From contig CADBIU010000002.1 in the NCBI GenBank assembly GCA_902794825.1, positions 1 to 64,000 on the forward strand: 64,000 nt of DNA, given 5' to 3'. This DNA is from an uncultured Lachnospiraceae bacterium. GTDB lineage: Bacteria > Bacillota > Clostridia > Lachnospirales > Lachnospiraceae. The notes below the pieces were generated by a model. That model made no database searches, had not been told where the DNA came from, and was given only the letters and a program-made list of their open reading frames with translations. Both the position numbers and the translations under genes were made by a program. Positions within the stretch are counted from its first letter, which is position 1; the number at the start of each line of letters is the position of its first letter. This document shows, piece by piece, positions 54,113 to 62,988 of this stretch.

Positions 54113-54144
54113 AAAAGCAGGCAGGAAATTTCGTTCCTGCCTGC
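54113..54144 (-). terminator. Terminator of gpmI
   Basis: An 11-base-pair stem GCAGGCAGGAA / TTCCTGCCTGC (54117-54127 and 54134-54144, loop of six) followed on minus by TTTTC, 45 bases past the gpmI stop. Confidence 0.9.
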
Positions 54145-54188
54145 CTATATATTGTGAATTTTAGGTGAATTTTCTTCTCAAATGAGCG

Positions 54189-55733
54189 TTATTCGCGGAT
54201 AAGAAGAGATTTTCCGGTCATTTCCTTGGGCTGCTCGTATCCCATGATATCGATCAGAGTGGGAACGATGTCCGCCAGAACGCCGCCCTCTCTGAGCTTA
54301 ACGTTCTCGTGATAGTTCGCCAGGATAAAGGGAACCGGGTTCGTTGTGTGCGCGGTGTGGGGAGCGCCGGTCTCATAGTTGACCATCTGCTCGCAGTTGC
54401 CGTGGTCCGCGCAGATGAAGAGAACGCCGTCCTCTTCCTTGATCGCCTCGAGAGCCTTTCCAACGCACTCATCGACGACTTCGACCGCCTTGATCGCTGC
54501 CGGAAGCACGCCTGTGTGGCCGACCATGTCGGGGTTCGCGAAGTTAATGACGATCACGTCATACTTCTTGGAATGGATCGCCTCCACCAGTTTGTCGAGA
54601 ACGCCGTAAGCGCTCATCTCAGGCTTGAGGTCATAAGTGGGAACGTCCTTGGGGGAACGCACCAGGATTCTGTCCTCTCCCTCGTTGGGCACTTCCACGC
54701 CGCCGTTGAAGAAGAATGTTACATGCGCGTATTTCTCGGTCTCCGCGATCCTTGCCTGCTTCATTCCCTTGGCAGCGAGCCACTCGCCGAAAGTATTGGT
54801 AACGTCGACCTTCTTGAACGCGACTTCCTTATTCGGGATGTCCGGATCATAGTCCTTAAAGCAGACGTAAGTAACTTTCTTCCTGGGTCCTCTGTCAAAA
54901 TAGTCAAACTCGTTGTCGCAGAAGCAGTGAGTGATCTCTCTTGCTCTGTCGGGACGGAAGTTGTAGAAGATGATGGAATCGCCGTCCTTGATCGTTGTAA
55001 GGGGCTTTCCGTCCTTGCAGATCACGGTGGGCTTTACGAACTCATCGTACTCGCCTCTCTCATAAGAAGCTGTGATAGCCTCATGAGCGCTCTCAGCCTT
55101 AAGGCCCTCGCCCTTGGTCAGAGCGTCGTAAGCGATCTTCACGCGGTCATAGTTGTTATCTCTGTCCATCGCGTAATAGCGTCCGCTGATCATCGCGATC
55201 TGACCTACGCCGATCTCCTTCTCCTTCGCCTCGAGCTGCGCGATAAAATCGCTGCCGCTCTGGGGAGGAGTATCTCTTCCGTCGAGGAAGCAGTCGACAT
55301 ATACTCTGTCGAGACCGTTCTTCTTGCACATCTCAAGAATAGCGTACAGATGAGTAATATGGCTGTGAACGCCGCCGTCGGACAGAAGTCCGTAAATGTG
55401 CAGGTCGGAATTCTTCACCTTGCAGTTGTTGATCGCTTCGAGGATCTCGGGATTCTCAAAGAACACTCCGTCCTGGATCTCCTTGGTGATCCTTGTAAGT
55501 TCCTGATAAACGATCCTGCCGGCGCCCATGTTCATGTGGCCGACCTCGGAATTGCCCATCTGCCCGTCCGGAAGTCCTACCGCCATACCACTGGCATATC
55601 CCTTTACAAAAGGAACACTCTCCATAAGCCCGCTGACGACCGGAGTGTTTGCCATGGCAATAGCGTTTGCCTCGGGATTGTCGTTAAGGCCATAGCCATC
55701 CAGGATCATTAAAACTACTGGCTTTTGTTTCAT
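54189..55733 (-). CDS. gpmI: 2,3-bisphosphoglycerate-independent phosphoglycerate mutase
   Basis: GpmI interconverts 3- and 2-phosphoglycerate in glycolysis with two manganese ions. From ATG 55733 (MKQKPVVLMILDGYGL, GAGGAG SD) the protein has 514 residues, the normal length; the frame is open 32 codons further without support. Motifs: LDGYG, MGNSEVGHMN with the catalytic serine, DGRDTPP, SGRYYAMDRDNN, and the C-terminal metal sites NFANPDMVGHTG, CADHGNCE and AHTTNPVPFI. It stands alone with its own terminator; no other glycolytic gene is adjacent. Confidence 0.98.
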   Translation of the reverse strand: MKQKPVVLMILDGYGLNDNPEANAIAMANTPVVSGLMESVPFVKGYASGMAVGLPDGQMGNSEVGHMNMGAGRIVYQELTRITKEIQDGVFFENPEILEAINNCKVKNSDLHIYGLLSDGGVHSHITHLYAILEMCKKNGLDRVYVDCFLDGRDTPPQSGSDFIAQLEAKEKEIGVGQIAMISGRYYAMDRDNNYDRVKIAYDALTKGEGLKAESAHEAITASYERGEYDEFVKPTVICKDGKPLTTIKDGDSIIFYNFRPDRAREITHCFCDNEFDYFDRGPRKKVTYVCFKDYDPDIPNKEVAFKKVDVTNTFGEWLAAKGMKQARIAETEKYAHVTFFFNGGVEVPNEGEDRILVRSPKDVPTYDLKPEMSAYGVLDKLVEAIHSKKYDVIVINFANPDMVGHTGVLPAAIKAVEVVDECVGKALEAIKEEDGVLFICADHGNCEQMVNYETGAPHTAHTTNPVPFILANYHENVKLREGGVLADIVPTLIDIMGYEQPKEMTGKSLLIRE

Positions 55734-55865
55734 GTGATTCTCCTCATTCCAATATAAATAGCAGTTGCTCTTTCTTTGTATTTTACTACTTTTACGCGCA
55801 ATCGGGAAGTACCGCCATGAATTTAGCAAGCTGTACTTTATCAGTTTCCGATGCTCCGCGCGTCT

Positions 55866-56657
55866 TTATCTGCGTCCCTTAAAGATAGTTCCCGCCGGCT
55901 CTCCCGCAACGACCTTATAGAGGATCGCCGGATCCTTTCCGTTGGTCACCACTGTGTCGATTCCCTGCGCTGTCGCGAGATCAGCTGCCTGAAGCTTCGT
56001 GCGCATTCCGCCGGTTCCTCTTCGAGAGCCGGCTCCGCCCGCCAGTTTATAAACGGAGTCGTCGATCCTGTCGATCTGACTGATCAGCTTAGCGTCTTTA
56101 TAGAGCCTGGGATCCCTGTCAAAAAATCCGTCGATGTCGGAGAGAATGACCAGTTTATCCGCCTGGCACAGGACTGCCACTACCGCTGAGAGGACATCGT
56201 TGTCACTAAAGAGTCTCTCCTCCGACTCGATCTCCGTGTAACTGACGGAGTCATTCTCATTTACGATAGGGATCACGCCCGATTCAAGGAGCGCGGAGAA
56301 AGTATTGCTGAGGTTCTCCTTCTTCTCCTCCTGCGCGATGTCCTCGGCGTTGAGAAGGATCTGCGCAACCGTTTTGTCGTAATAGCCGAAGAATTTGTCG
56401 TAAAGGAACATATTAGCGCACTGTCCGACAGCGGCCGCCGCCTGTTTCATACGCATGGTGGTCGGCTTCTCTTTCATGTGCATCTTGTTGGCGCCCACCG
56501 CAATAGCACCTGAGGAGACAAGAATGACTTCGTGCCCCATATTCTGAATATCCGAAAGGACCATGGCAAGTTTTTCCATTGTCCGGAGATTGCTGTTTCC
56601 AAGTTCATTTGTCAGAGTCGATGTTCCGACCTTAATCACAATTCTGTCTCTTTTCAC
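55866..56657 (-). CDS. proB: Glutamate 5-kinase, short form without a PUA domain
   Basis: ProB phosphorylates glutamate in the first step of proline synthesis. The 263 residues are only the amino-acid-kinase domain: IVIKVGTSTLT, LVSSGAIAVG, PIVNENDSV, LSDIDGFFDRDP and the glycine-rich GTGGMRTKLQAA. The C-terminal PUA domain of the E. coli enzyme (367 residues) is missing, and the sequence ends cleanly with AGEPAGTIFKGRR, so this looks like a natural short form rather than a truncation. proA is not adjacent. It follows the L,D-transpeptidase gene by 34 bases. Confidence 0.95.
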   Translation of the reverse strand: MKRDRIVIKVGTSTLTNELGNSNLRTMEKLAMVLSDIQNMGHEVILVSSGAIAVGANKMHMKEKPTTMRMKQAAAAVGQCANMFLYDKFFGYYDKTVAQILLNAEDIAQEEKKENLSNTFSALLESGVIPIVNENDSVSYTEIESEERLFSDNDVLSAVVAVLCQADKLVILSDIDGFFDRDPRLYKDAKLISQIDRIDDSVYKLAGGAGSRRGTGGMRTKLQAADLATAQGIDTVVTNGKDPAILYKVVAGEPAGTIFKGRR

Positions 56658-56691
56658 GATTGATCCTTTCGCAACTTGGTTTATGTGCCGT

Positions 56692-58185
56692 TTAGTAAAA
56701 AATAATGATCGCTGTTCCGGTGTCGACCGCCTCGTAAATATCCCTCGCGGCGCTGAGGGGGATGTTCACACAGCCGTGTGATCCGTTTCCTCTGTAAATG
56801 TTCCCGCCGAAGGAGTATCTCCAGGTCGCGTCGTGAAGGCCCTGTCCCTCATAGAACGGCATCCAGTAATTGACTTTTGTCTCATACTCGTCCTCGCCGT
56901 TGCCGCCGGTCAGCACGGAAGGGCTCTCCTTGTAGGCAAGGGGAAAACAGCCGGTCTGAGTGCCGTGGTCATTGGTCACGTCTCCGGAAACACAGTTGCA
57001 CTCTGTGTAAACTTCCCCGTCCTTATAGAACCAGACGTGCTGCGCGGAAAGGTCTACTTCGATGTAAGTTCCGTCAAGATCATCGACTCCGTTTCTTTTA
57101 AGATAATAGGGGTTGCCCCAGGAGTTCTTCTCCAGATATACGGGCTCTCTTGTCACATGGCTTCTGGATTCGATATCCTCCATGATCTGCTCCGCCTCGT
57201 CCTCCTGAAGGATCGTATATCCGTAATCATTGCGGGCGGCCTTGATCGTGATCTCGCCTCTGAGCGTAGATTCAAATTTTCTTTCTATATAGCGCGTATC
57301 ATATTTTGCCGCGAGTTTTTCTACGAAATCCTCGATCTTCTCCTCGCTCAGTTCCGCTTTCCCGTCCTTTATCTCCATGAACAATTCACTGATGTCCATG
57401 AGATCATATACTTCCTGCTCTTCTCCGAACGTGTATGTGAGACCTGCCCCCGCGTATTCATTTACGGCGTCCCTCTTCCCGATCAGTCCCGCGTCGTCTC
57501 TGTAGACCTGCGGCCTGGCGCAAAGCTCCCATGGAAATTCGAAACTCTCATGGAGATCTTCATCAGAGTCCAGTGTCTGTGTGATGCATTGCCTCACAAA
57601 ATCCTGAAGTTCCGTGTCCGGGATCTCATTGCCCTGGATCTCATCCTTTATTGCAAGCGCGTCGGCCTGACTGTCATAGTACAGGCAGGCGTCTTCAGAG
57701 GGGTACCGCGCCACCTCCAGGGCATCCGCTCTCACCTGCTTTTCGAATACTTCCGTGTTTTCCTGCGGCCGCGCGTCTATCTTGCATTCATACCTGTCAA
57801 ATATACTGCGGAGCACATTCGAGCTGCTCTTCTGCTGATCAAATACGGTCTGCAGTTCGCTTTGCAGTTTCTCACTGTCGATCTCATATCCGTAGAAGGC
57901 GAGATTTCCGCGAAGATCCTCGTTTTCTTTTTCTGTGATAACGATCTCGGAGTCCGCATACTTGTCCTCTATAAGATTCTGCGCCGCCTGGACAGACATT
58001 CCATAGACATCTTCGCCATCCACGACCGTTCCCTTGAGAAAACCGCCGTTATTGCTCTCACAGTAAAACCTGTATCCGTAATAAGTACCCATTCCCAGGA
58101 TGGCAGAGACTCCGTACATCGCCGCAAGCCTGAGCAGAATGTTCTTTTTCGCCGAACTTCTGCCTCTTCGTCCCGCATCTATCAT
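56692..58185 (-). CDS. L,D-transpeptidase (YkuD) with peptidoglycan-binding-type repeats
   Basis: L,D-transpeptidases make 3-3 cross-links or attach proteins to the wall, and are not blocked by most penicillins. The 497 residues have a basic N-terminus, one membrane helix (about 17-37), a long extracytoplasmic region with sequence like PG_binding_4 (GTVVDGEDVYGMSVQAAQNL, repeated near 230-300), and a C-terminal YkuD domain starting IEVDLSAQHVWFYKDGEVY with the catalytic motif SHGCVNI. Its promoter is divergent from that of glnN. In a DAP-type wall this enzyme has the expected substrate. Confidence 0.92.
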   Translation of the reverse strand: MIDAGRRGRSSAKKNILLRLAAMYGVSAILGMGTYYGYRFYCESNNGGFLKGTVVDGEDVYGMSVQAAQNLIEDKYADSEIVITEKENEDLRGNLAFYGYEIDSEKLQSELQTVFDQQKSSSNVLRSIFDRYECKIDARPQENTEVFEKQVRADALEVARYPSEDACLYYDSQADALAIKDEIQGNEIPDTELQDFVRQCITQTLDSDEDLHESFEFPWELCARPQVYRDDAGLIGKRDAVNEYAGAGLTYTFGEEQEVYDLMDISELFMEIKDGKAELSEEKIEDFVEKLAAKYDTRYIERKFESTLRGEITIKAARNDYGYTILQEDEAEQIMEDIESRSHVTREPVYLEKNSWGNPYYLKRNGVDDLDGTYIEVDLSAQHVWFYKDGEVYTECNCVSGDVTNDHGTQTGCFPLAYKESPSVLTGGNGEDEYETKVNYWMPFYEGQGLHDATWRYSFGGNIYRGNGSHGCVNIPLSAARDIYEAVDTGTAIIIFY

Positions 58186-58217
58186 ACTTCGTGCCTCCTT
58201 TATGTAAATCGAGACTT

Positions 58218-58246
58218 ATATTATCACGATTCCATTACCGCGTAAA
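58218..58246 (-). promoter_or_regulatory. Candidate promoter of the L,D-transpeptidase gene
   Basis: Read on minus: TTTACG (58246-58241), a 17-base spacer, TAATAT (58223-58218), giving a leader of about 25 bases that contains the AAAGGAGG SD. Confidence 0.5.
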
Positions 58247-58296
58247 TTGTGTTTTTTTTCGCAAACCGCCGATTTCATGAAAATATCTTCGCGTAT

Positions 58297-58324
58297 TTGT
58301 GATAATATGTAACTGTTTTATAAT
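58297..58324 (+). promoter_or_regulatory. Candidate promoter of glnN
   Basis: TTGTGA (58297-58302), a 16-base spacer, TATAAT (58319-58324), about 57 bases before the ATG. No GlnR- or NtrC-type operator was recognised. Confidence 0.55.
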
Positions 58325-58380
58325 TCGATCAGTATTTGTCTTCTAAAGAAGGTTCAAACAGGAATTGGAGGAAAATATAT

Positions 58381-60474
58381 ATGAGCAATGATTCAGGGAA
58401 ATTTCCGGAGCTCTTCGGCAGCATGGTGTTCAACGAGGATACCATGAAGGAGCGCCTTTCCCCCAGCTGCTACAAGCAGTGGAAGAAAAGCGTCAGCGAC
58501 GGAACTCCCCTCGATATATCGACAGCAAATGAAATAGCGGAAGCCATGAAGCAGTGGGCCGTTGAAAAGGGAGCCACTCACTATACGCACTGGTTCCAGC
58601 CCATGACAGGCGTGACAGCGGAGAAGCACGACAGTTTCATCTCTCCCGAGGATAAAGGCAGGATCGTACTGGAGTTTTCCGGCAAAGAGCTGGTACGGGG
58701 CGAGCCCGACGCGTCTTCCTTCCCCTCCGGCGGTCTGCGCGCCACCTTCGAGGCCAGAGGATACACGGCCTGGGATCCCACTTCCTTCGCGTTTATCAAG
58801 GAAAAGTCCCTGTGCATCCCGACGATCTTCTGCTCCTACTCAGGCCACGCACTGGACAAAAAGACCCCTCTTCTTCGCTCCATGGACGCTGTGAGCAAAC
58901 AGGCCGTCCGCATTCTGCGGCTCTTCGGCGATACGACTACAACGAGAGTCATCGCCCAGGTAGGCGCCGAGCAGGAGTACTTCCTGCTTGACAAGAAGCT
59001 GTACAAGCAGCGCGAAGATCTGATCATGACCGGCAGGACGCTTTTTGGCGCCAAGCCTCCCAGGGGGCAGGAACTGGAGGATCACTATTTTGGCGCGATC
59101 CGTCCCAGAGTCGCCTCATATATGCAGGATCTGGACAATGAGCTCTGGAAACTGGGCGTCCTCTCCAAGACCAAGCACAACGAGGTGGCGCCCTCCCAGC
59201 ATGAAATGGCGCCCATTTACAGCGACGCCAACGCCGCCTGCGATCAGAACCAGATCACTATGGAGATCATGAAGAAGGTCGCGGACCGTCACGGCCTGGT
59301 CTGCCTGCTGCACGAAAAGCCTTTCGCCGGCGTCAACGGCTCGGGCAAGCACGATAACTGGTCCCTGTCCACGGACACGGGGAAGAACCTCTTCAAACCG
59401 GGGTCTACTCCCCGCCAGAACGCGCAGTTCCTTCTGTTTTTGACAGCCTTTATCAAGGGCGTCGATGAATATCAGGATATGCTGCGGGCCACCGTGGCGA
59501 CTCCCGGCAACGACCACCGTCTCGGAGCGCAGGAAGCGCCGCCCGCCGTCGTTTCCATCTTCCTTGGTGCTGAGCTGAGCGCTGTTGTCAATTCCATCAT
59601 CAATGACACAACTCTCAAAGGCCCCGGGAAGCGCACTCTGGACATCGGAGTCGACGTGATGCCGCCGATCCCCCAGGACAACACCGACAGGAACCGTACA
59701 TCCCCCATGGCCTTTACCGGCAATAAGTTCGAATTCCGTATGCCCGGATCCTCGCTCTCTATCGCGGGTCCCAACATTGTTCTGAACACCGTCATGGCCC
59801 ATGAACTGATGCTGTTTGCGGACGAGCTTGAAAAAGCGGTAGATTTTGACGACTGCATAGCTCATCTGATCCGCCGCGAGCTGACAGCGCATCGCAGGAT
59901 CATTTTCGACGGCAACGGTTACGACGAAGGATGGCTCGCGGAGGCAAGACTGCGCGGACTCTCCAACTTCTCCACTGCCGTGGATGCTCTTCCCGCCTAT
60001 ATCGCCGAGAAGAATGTCCGCCTCTTTACGGATCACTCCATCTACACGAGGGAGGAAGTCGACGCGCGCTACAATATCCATGTGGAAAATTACAATGCGA
60101 CCATCGAGATCGAGGCCCGCACTATGATCGACATGATCCGCAAGGATATCCTTCCGGCCGTGTCTGAATACGGTGCGGACCTGTGCAAAGGTTTGGCGGA
60201 GCGCCGGGAACTGGGTCTTCCTTTTAAATATGAAGAAAACAATGCCCGCAACAACTGCATGCTGTCCGACTGCCTGCATGACGCCTGCCTGAAGCTGGAG
60301 AAAGATCTCCGCAGTGTTCCCGCAGAGCCCGTAGAGGCGATGCACTACTGTCACGATGTTCTCGTGCCCGACATGAATGAGTGCAGAAGTTACGCGGACG
60401 AACTGGAGACCATCACAAAGAGAAGTGTATGGCCTTTCCCGACTTATTCAGATCTGCTTTTCAGCGAGGGTTAA
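58381..60474 (+). CDS. glnN: Glutamine synthetase type III (GlnN)
   Basis: GlnN condenses ammonia and glutamate with ATP. The 697-residue length and the blocks FPSGGLRATFEARGYTAWDP, GAEQEYFLLD, KHNEVAPSQHEMAP, NGSGKHDNWS and PGNDHRLGAQEAPP mark the type III enzyme found in Bacteroidetes, Clostridia and cyanobacteria; types I and II are about 450 and 360 residues. ATG 58381 (MSNDSGKFPELF) is chosen for its GGAGG SD; the frame is open 15 codons further. It is followed by a cation transporter gene starting two bases after its stop, probably co-transcribed. Confidence 0.97.
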   Translation: MSNDSGKFPELFGSMVFNEDTMKERLSPSCYKQWKKSVSDGTPLDISTANEIAEAMKQWAVEKGATHYTHWFQPMTGVTAEKHDSFISPEDKGRIVLEFSGKELVRGEPDASSFPSGGLRATFEARGYTAWDPTSFAFIKEKSLCIPTIFCSYSGHALDKKTPLLRSMDAVSKQAVRILRLFGDTTTTRVIAQVGAEQEYFLLDKKLYKQREDLIMTGRTLFGAKPPRGQELEDHYFGAIRPRVASYMQDLDNELWKLGVLSKTKHNEVAPSQHEMAPIYSDANAACDQNQITMEIMKKVADRHGLVCLLHEKPFAGVNGSGKHDNWSLSTDTGKNLFKPGSTPRQNAQFLLFLTAFIKGVDEYQDMLRATVATPGNDHRLGAQEAPPAVVSIFLGAELSAVVNSIINDTTLKGPGKRTLDIGVDVMPPIPQDNTDRNRTSPMAFTGNKFEFRMPGSSLSIAGPNIVLNTVMAHELMLFADELEKAVDFDDCIAHLIRRELTAHRRIIFDGNGYDEGWLAEARLRGLSNFSTAVDALPAYIAEKNVRLFTDHSIYTREEVDARYNIHVENYNATIEIEARTMIDMIRKDILPAVSEYGADLCKGLAERRELGLPFKYEENNARNNCMLSDCLHDACLKLEKDLRSVPAEPVEAMHYCHDVLVPDMNECRSYADELETITKRSVWPFPTYSDLLFSEG

Positions 60475-60475
60475 A

Positions 60476-61636
60476 TTGATCACTTTACTATCCAGGTTAT
60501 TCATTTCGGATCATGAAAAAACCGACCTTCCCGAGGTGAGGCGCCGCTATGGCGTCCTCTCGGGAACAGTCGGTATTTTTCTTAATCTGCTTCTTTTTGC
60601 AGGGAAACTTTTCGCGGGATTACTTGTCCGCTCTGTATCTATCACCGCAGACGCCTTCAACAACCTTTCAGACGCGGCTTCAAGCGTGATCACTCTGATC
60701 GGTTTTAAACTCGCGGGGAAAAAGGCTGACCGCAATCACCCTTTTGGCCACGGCAGGGTCGAGTACATTACAGGACTTCTGATCAGCATCTCAATTATCC
60801 TGGTAGGCGCAGACCTTGCCAAGAGTTCACTTAACAGGATCCTCTACCCTGTACAGACCGTGCATTCCGGTGCGGCGGCTGCTATACTGCTTGTTTCTAT
60901 TGCCGTCAAGTTCTACATGTTTTTCTACAACCGCAGTCTTGCGGAACAGATCGACAGCGTAGCACTGCGCTCCACAGCCATGGATTCCATCAGCGACTGT
61001 GCGGCCACCTTCGCTGTCCTTTTATGTCAGCTCCTGTCAGCGAAATTCGGACTTCATCTGGACGGGTGGTGCGGACTTGCTGTCTCGCTCTTCATCCTTC
61101 ACGCAGGGATCCGCTCCGCGTTTGACACCATAAGTCCCCTTCTCGGAATGGCTCCCGATCCGGCACTGAGCGCGAAGATCGAGGATATGGTCCTTCACAC
61201 AGAAGGAATTCTCGATATGCACGATCTGTTGATCCATGATTACGGGCCCGGGCACCAGGTCGTCTCCCTACACGCCGAAATACCCTCTGACTTTACTCTG
61301 GTGCATGCCCACGAGATCATCGACCGTCTTGAGACAAGACTCGACCGGGAGCTCGGCGTCATGAGCGTCATTCACATGGATCCCGTGGATTCCAAAGATC
61401 ACCAAGCTCATCTTTTGAGGAGCAGAGTGCTCAAAAAGCTCAAGTCCATGGATCCCGAGGCGGGACTCCACGATTTCCGCATCCTTCGTGGAGATGATAT
61501 ACCTGCGGTGTCCTTCGACGCGCAGTTTCCTTTTTCCTATAAAGAAACCGACGATAATATCCTTCTTGACCTGACTGACTATATCGGCCGCGAACTGCCC
61601 GGTTATCAGGCTGTCATACGCGTAGACCGTGTCTGA
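60476..61636 (+). CDS. Cation diffusion facilitator family transporter
   Basis: CDF proteins export divalent metals such as zinc, manganese or iron in exchange for protons. From TTG 60476 (GAGGG SD inside the end of glnN) the protein has 386 residues. Six helices are visible; the metal site in helix 2 reads ITADAFNNLSDAASS and in helix 5 STAMDSISDCAATF, so the site is N-x3-D with D-x3-D, a type linked to manganese or iron rather than zinc (HxxxD) in the family. DRNHPFGHGRVEYI is the loop motif. The cytoplasmic C-terminal domain is longer than usual, with two ferredoxin-like stretches. Confidence 0.93.
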   Translation: MITLLSRLFISDHEKTDLPEVRRRYGVLSGTVGIFLNLLLFAGKLFAGLLVRSVSITADAFNNLSDAASSVITLIGFKLAGKKADRNHPFGHGRVEYITGLLISISIILVGADLAKSSLNRILYPVQTVHSGAAAAILLVSIAVKFYMFFYNRSLAEQIDSVALRSTAMDSISDCAATFAVLLCQLLSAKFGLHLDGWCGLAVSLFILHAGIRSAFDTISPLLGMAPDPALSAKIEDMVLHTEGILDMHDLLIHDYGPGHQVVSLHAEIPSDFTLVHAHEIIDRLETRLDRELGVMSVIHMDPVDSKDHQAHLLRSRVLKKLKSMDPEAGLHDFRILRGDDIPAVSFDAQFPFSYKETDDNILLDLTDYIGRELPGYQAVIRVDRV

Positions 61637-61663
61637 TCACGCCGCTTGTCAAAACAGTGCAGG

Positions 61664-62341
61664 TCAGCGGTGCGGATTGAGCAGCTTCTCCGTCATGACA
61701 AGGAGTCCCGTACCCTCTCCGATCGAATAATATGCGCCTTTACTGCCGCTTTGCGGCAGAGTCTCATTGCTGCAGCCAACCGGATAATCATTCGGGACTG
61801 CGGCATTTTTTATTTCATACTTCATTCCCCGGATCGTCACATCTTTTAGACATCTGTCAAGAGCAAACAGAGATACCGTTCCCTCAAAATCCTCCGGGAT
61901 CTTAAATACGCCGGGACCGATTACCGTCACCCGTGTATCACCGTCCAGGATAAAAGCCCGCCCTCCGTTTCTCAGGATCCAGACCATTGTCTGGATATTC
62001 GCTATCGTGTGGTCCAGTCTTCCTCCCATCGCGCCGTACATCAGGAATTCCTTATAGCCTCTTTGTATTCCGAGCCTGGCCGCGGCCATCGTGTCCGTGT
62101 CGTCCTTGACCACCGGAAGCTGCAGGAAATGCTCTTCACCCATCCCGCGAAATTTTTCCACGGTATCCGCGAAATCCTCCCCGAGTGAGTCGAAATCTCC
62201 CATCAGGAAATCAGGTTCGATCCCGCATTCCATTAAGTATCTTAGTCCGCCGTCTACCGCGATCACAAAATCCTGCGGCTTTCTGTCGATATTCATGGGA
62301 TGAAACTCTCCGGAGCACATCAGGATGCATCTTCCATTCAT
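61664..62341 (-). CDS. thiN: Thiamine pyrophosphokinase
   Basis: ThiN transfers pyrophosphate from ATP to thiamine, giving the cofactor. The 225 residues show VIAVDGGLRYL, GDFDSLGED, KDDTDTMAA and GGRLDHTIANIQ, the characteristic active-site motifs, and a beta-rich C-terminal half. In Bacillus this gene lies near rsgA; here it is apart, between a transporter gene on the opposite strand and pgsA. No TPP riboswitch was seen upstream. Confidence 0.95.
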   Translation of the reverse strand: MNGRCILMCSGEFHPMNIDRKPQDFVIAVDGGLRYLMECGIEPDFLMGDFDSLGEDFADTVEKFRGMGEEHFLQLPVVKDDTDTMAAARLGIQRGYKEFLMYGAMGGRLDHTIANIQTMVWILRNGGRAFILDGDTRVTVIGPGVFKIPEDFEGTVSLFALDRCLKDVTIRGMKYEIKNAAVPNDYPVGCSNETLPQSGSKGAYYSIGEGTGLLVMTEKLLNPHR

Positions 62342-62375
62342 CGCCTTTTTCCTGCCTTTCTGCTGTGACGATACA

Positions 62376-62417
62376 AGACAGCCCTGTCGGGACCTCTCCC
62401 GGCAGGGCTTTTCTGCT
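62376..62417. terminator. Hairpin between thiN and pgsA
   Basis: A stem AGCCCTG-T-CGGGA / TCCCG-G-CAGGGCT with one G:T pair lies in the 110-base gap. The run TTTTCT follows it on plus, so it is better suited to stopping antisense transcripts from the cation-transporter side; on minus it is only a stem followed by TGTCTTGT. Confidence 0.6.
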
Positions 62418-62451
62418 TGTTTATTCTTCGCTTATTTGCGCAGCCGTCCCT

Positions 62452-62988
62452 TTACATGTCTCCCGCGAGTACCTGTTTATTGGCCATGATATAAGTCCAA
62501 AGCGAGATCAGCGTGAGCGCCAGCGCGATCCACATCACAATGTTTGTGAGCAGCTGCAGCTGAGGGATATTCATGATCATCAGAATGATCATGGCCATCT
62601 GGAAATTCGTCTTAAACTTTCCCCAGTAGTTGGCCGCGATAACAACTCCGTTTTCGGCTGCCACCAGACGGAATCCGCTGATGATGAATTCTCTGGCGAC
62701 AATGATCACGACGATCCAGGAAGGAATCCTTCCCAGTTCGATCAGGACGATCATGCCGGAGATCGTCAGGATCTTGTCCGCCAGGGGATCCATAAACTTT
62801 CCGAAATTCGTGATCAGATTATATTTCCTGGCGATGTAGCCGTCCGCGAAATCCGTAAGAGACGCGACGACAAACAGTACCAGGGCAACCCACTTGAGGG
62901 GTTCATTGGTCTGTGACATCAGCAGGGTCGCGACAAAGAAAGGTACCAGTACCATACGCAAAACCGTAAGCTTATTCGGCAGATTCAT
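62452..62988 (-). CDS. pgsA: CDP-diacylglycerol-glycerol-3-phosphate 3-phosphatidyltransferase
   Basis: PgsA makes phosphatidylglycerol phosphate in the membrane. The 178 residues start with MNLPNKLTVLRM, typical of PgsA, and carry the CDP-alcohol phosphatidyltransferase motif TDFADGYIARKYNLITNFGKFMDPLADK region (DGxxAR...G...D...D, residues about 45-73), followed by four hydrophobic segments. Its ATG overlaps the rimO stop region by 17 bases, the usual rimO-pgsA pair in Firmicutes. Confidence 0.96.
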   Translation of the reverse strand: MNLPNKLTVLRMVLVPFFVATLLMSQTNEPLKWVALVLFVVASLTDFADGYIARKYNLITNFGKFMDPLADKILTISGMIVLIELGRIPSWIVVIIVAREFIISGFRLVAAENGVVIAANYWGKFKTNFQMAMIILMIMNIPQLQLLTNIVMWIALALTLISLWTYIMANKQVLAGDM

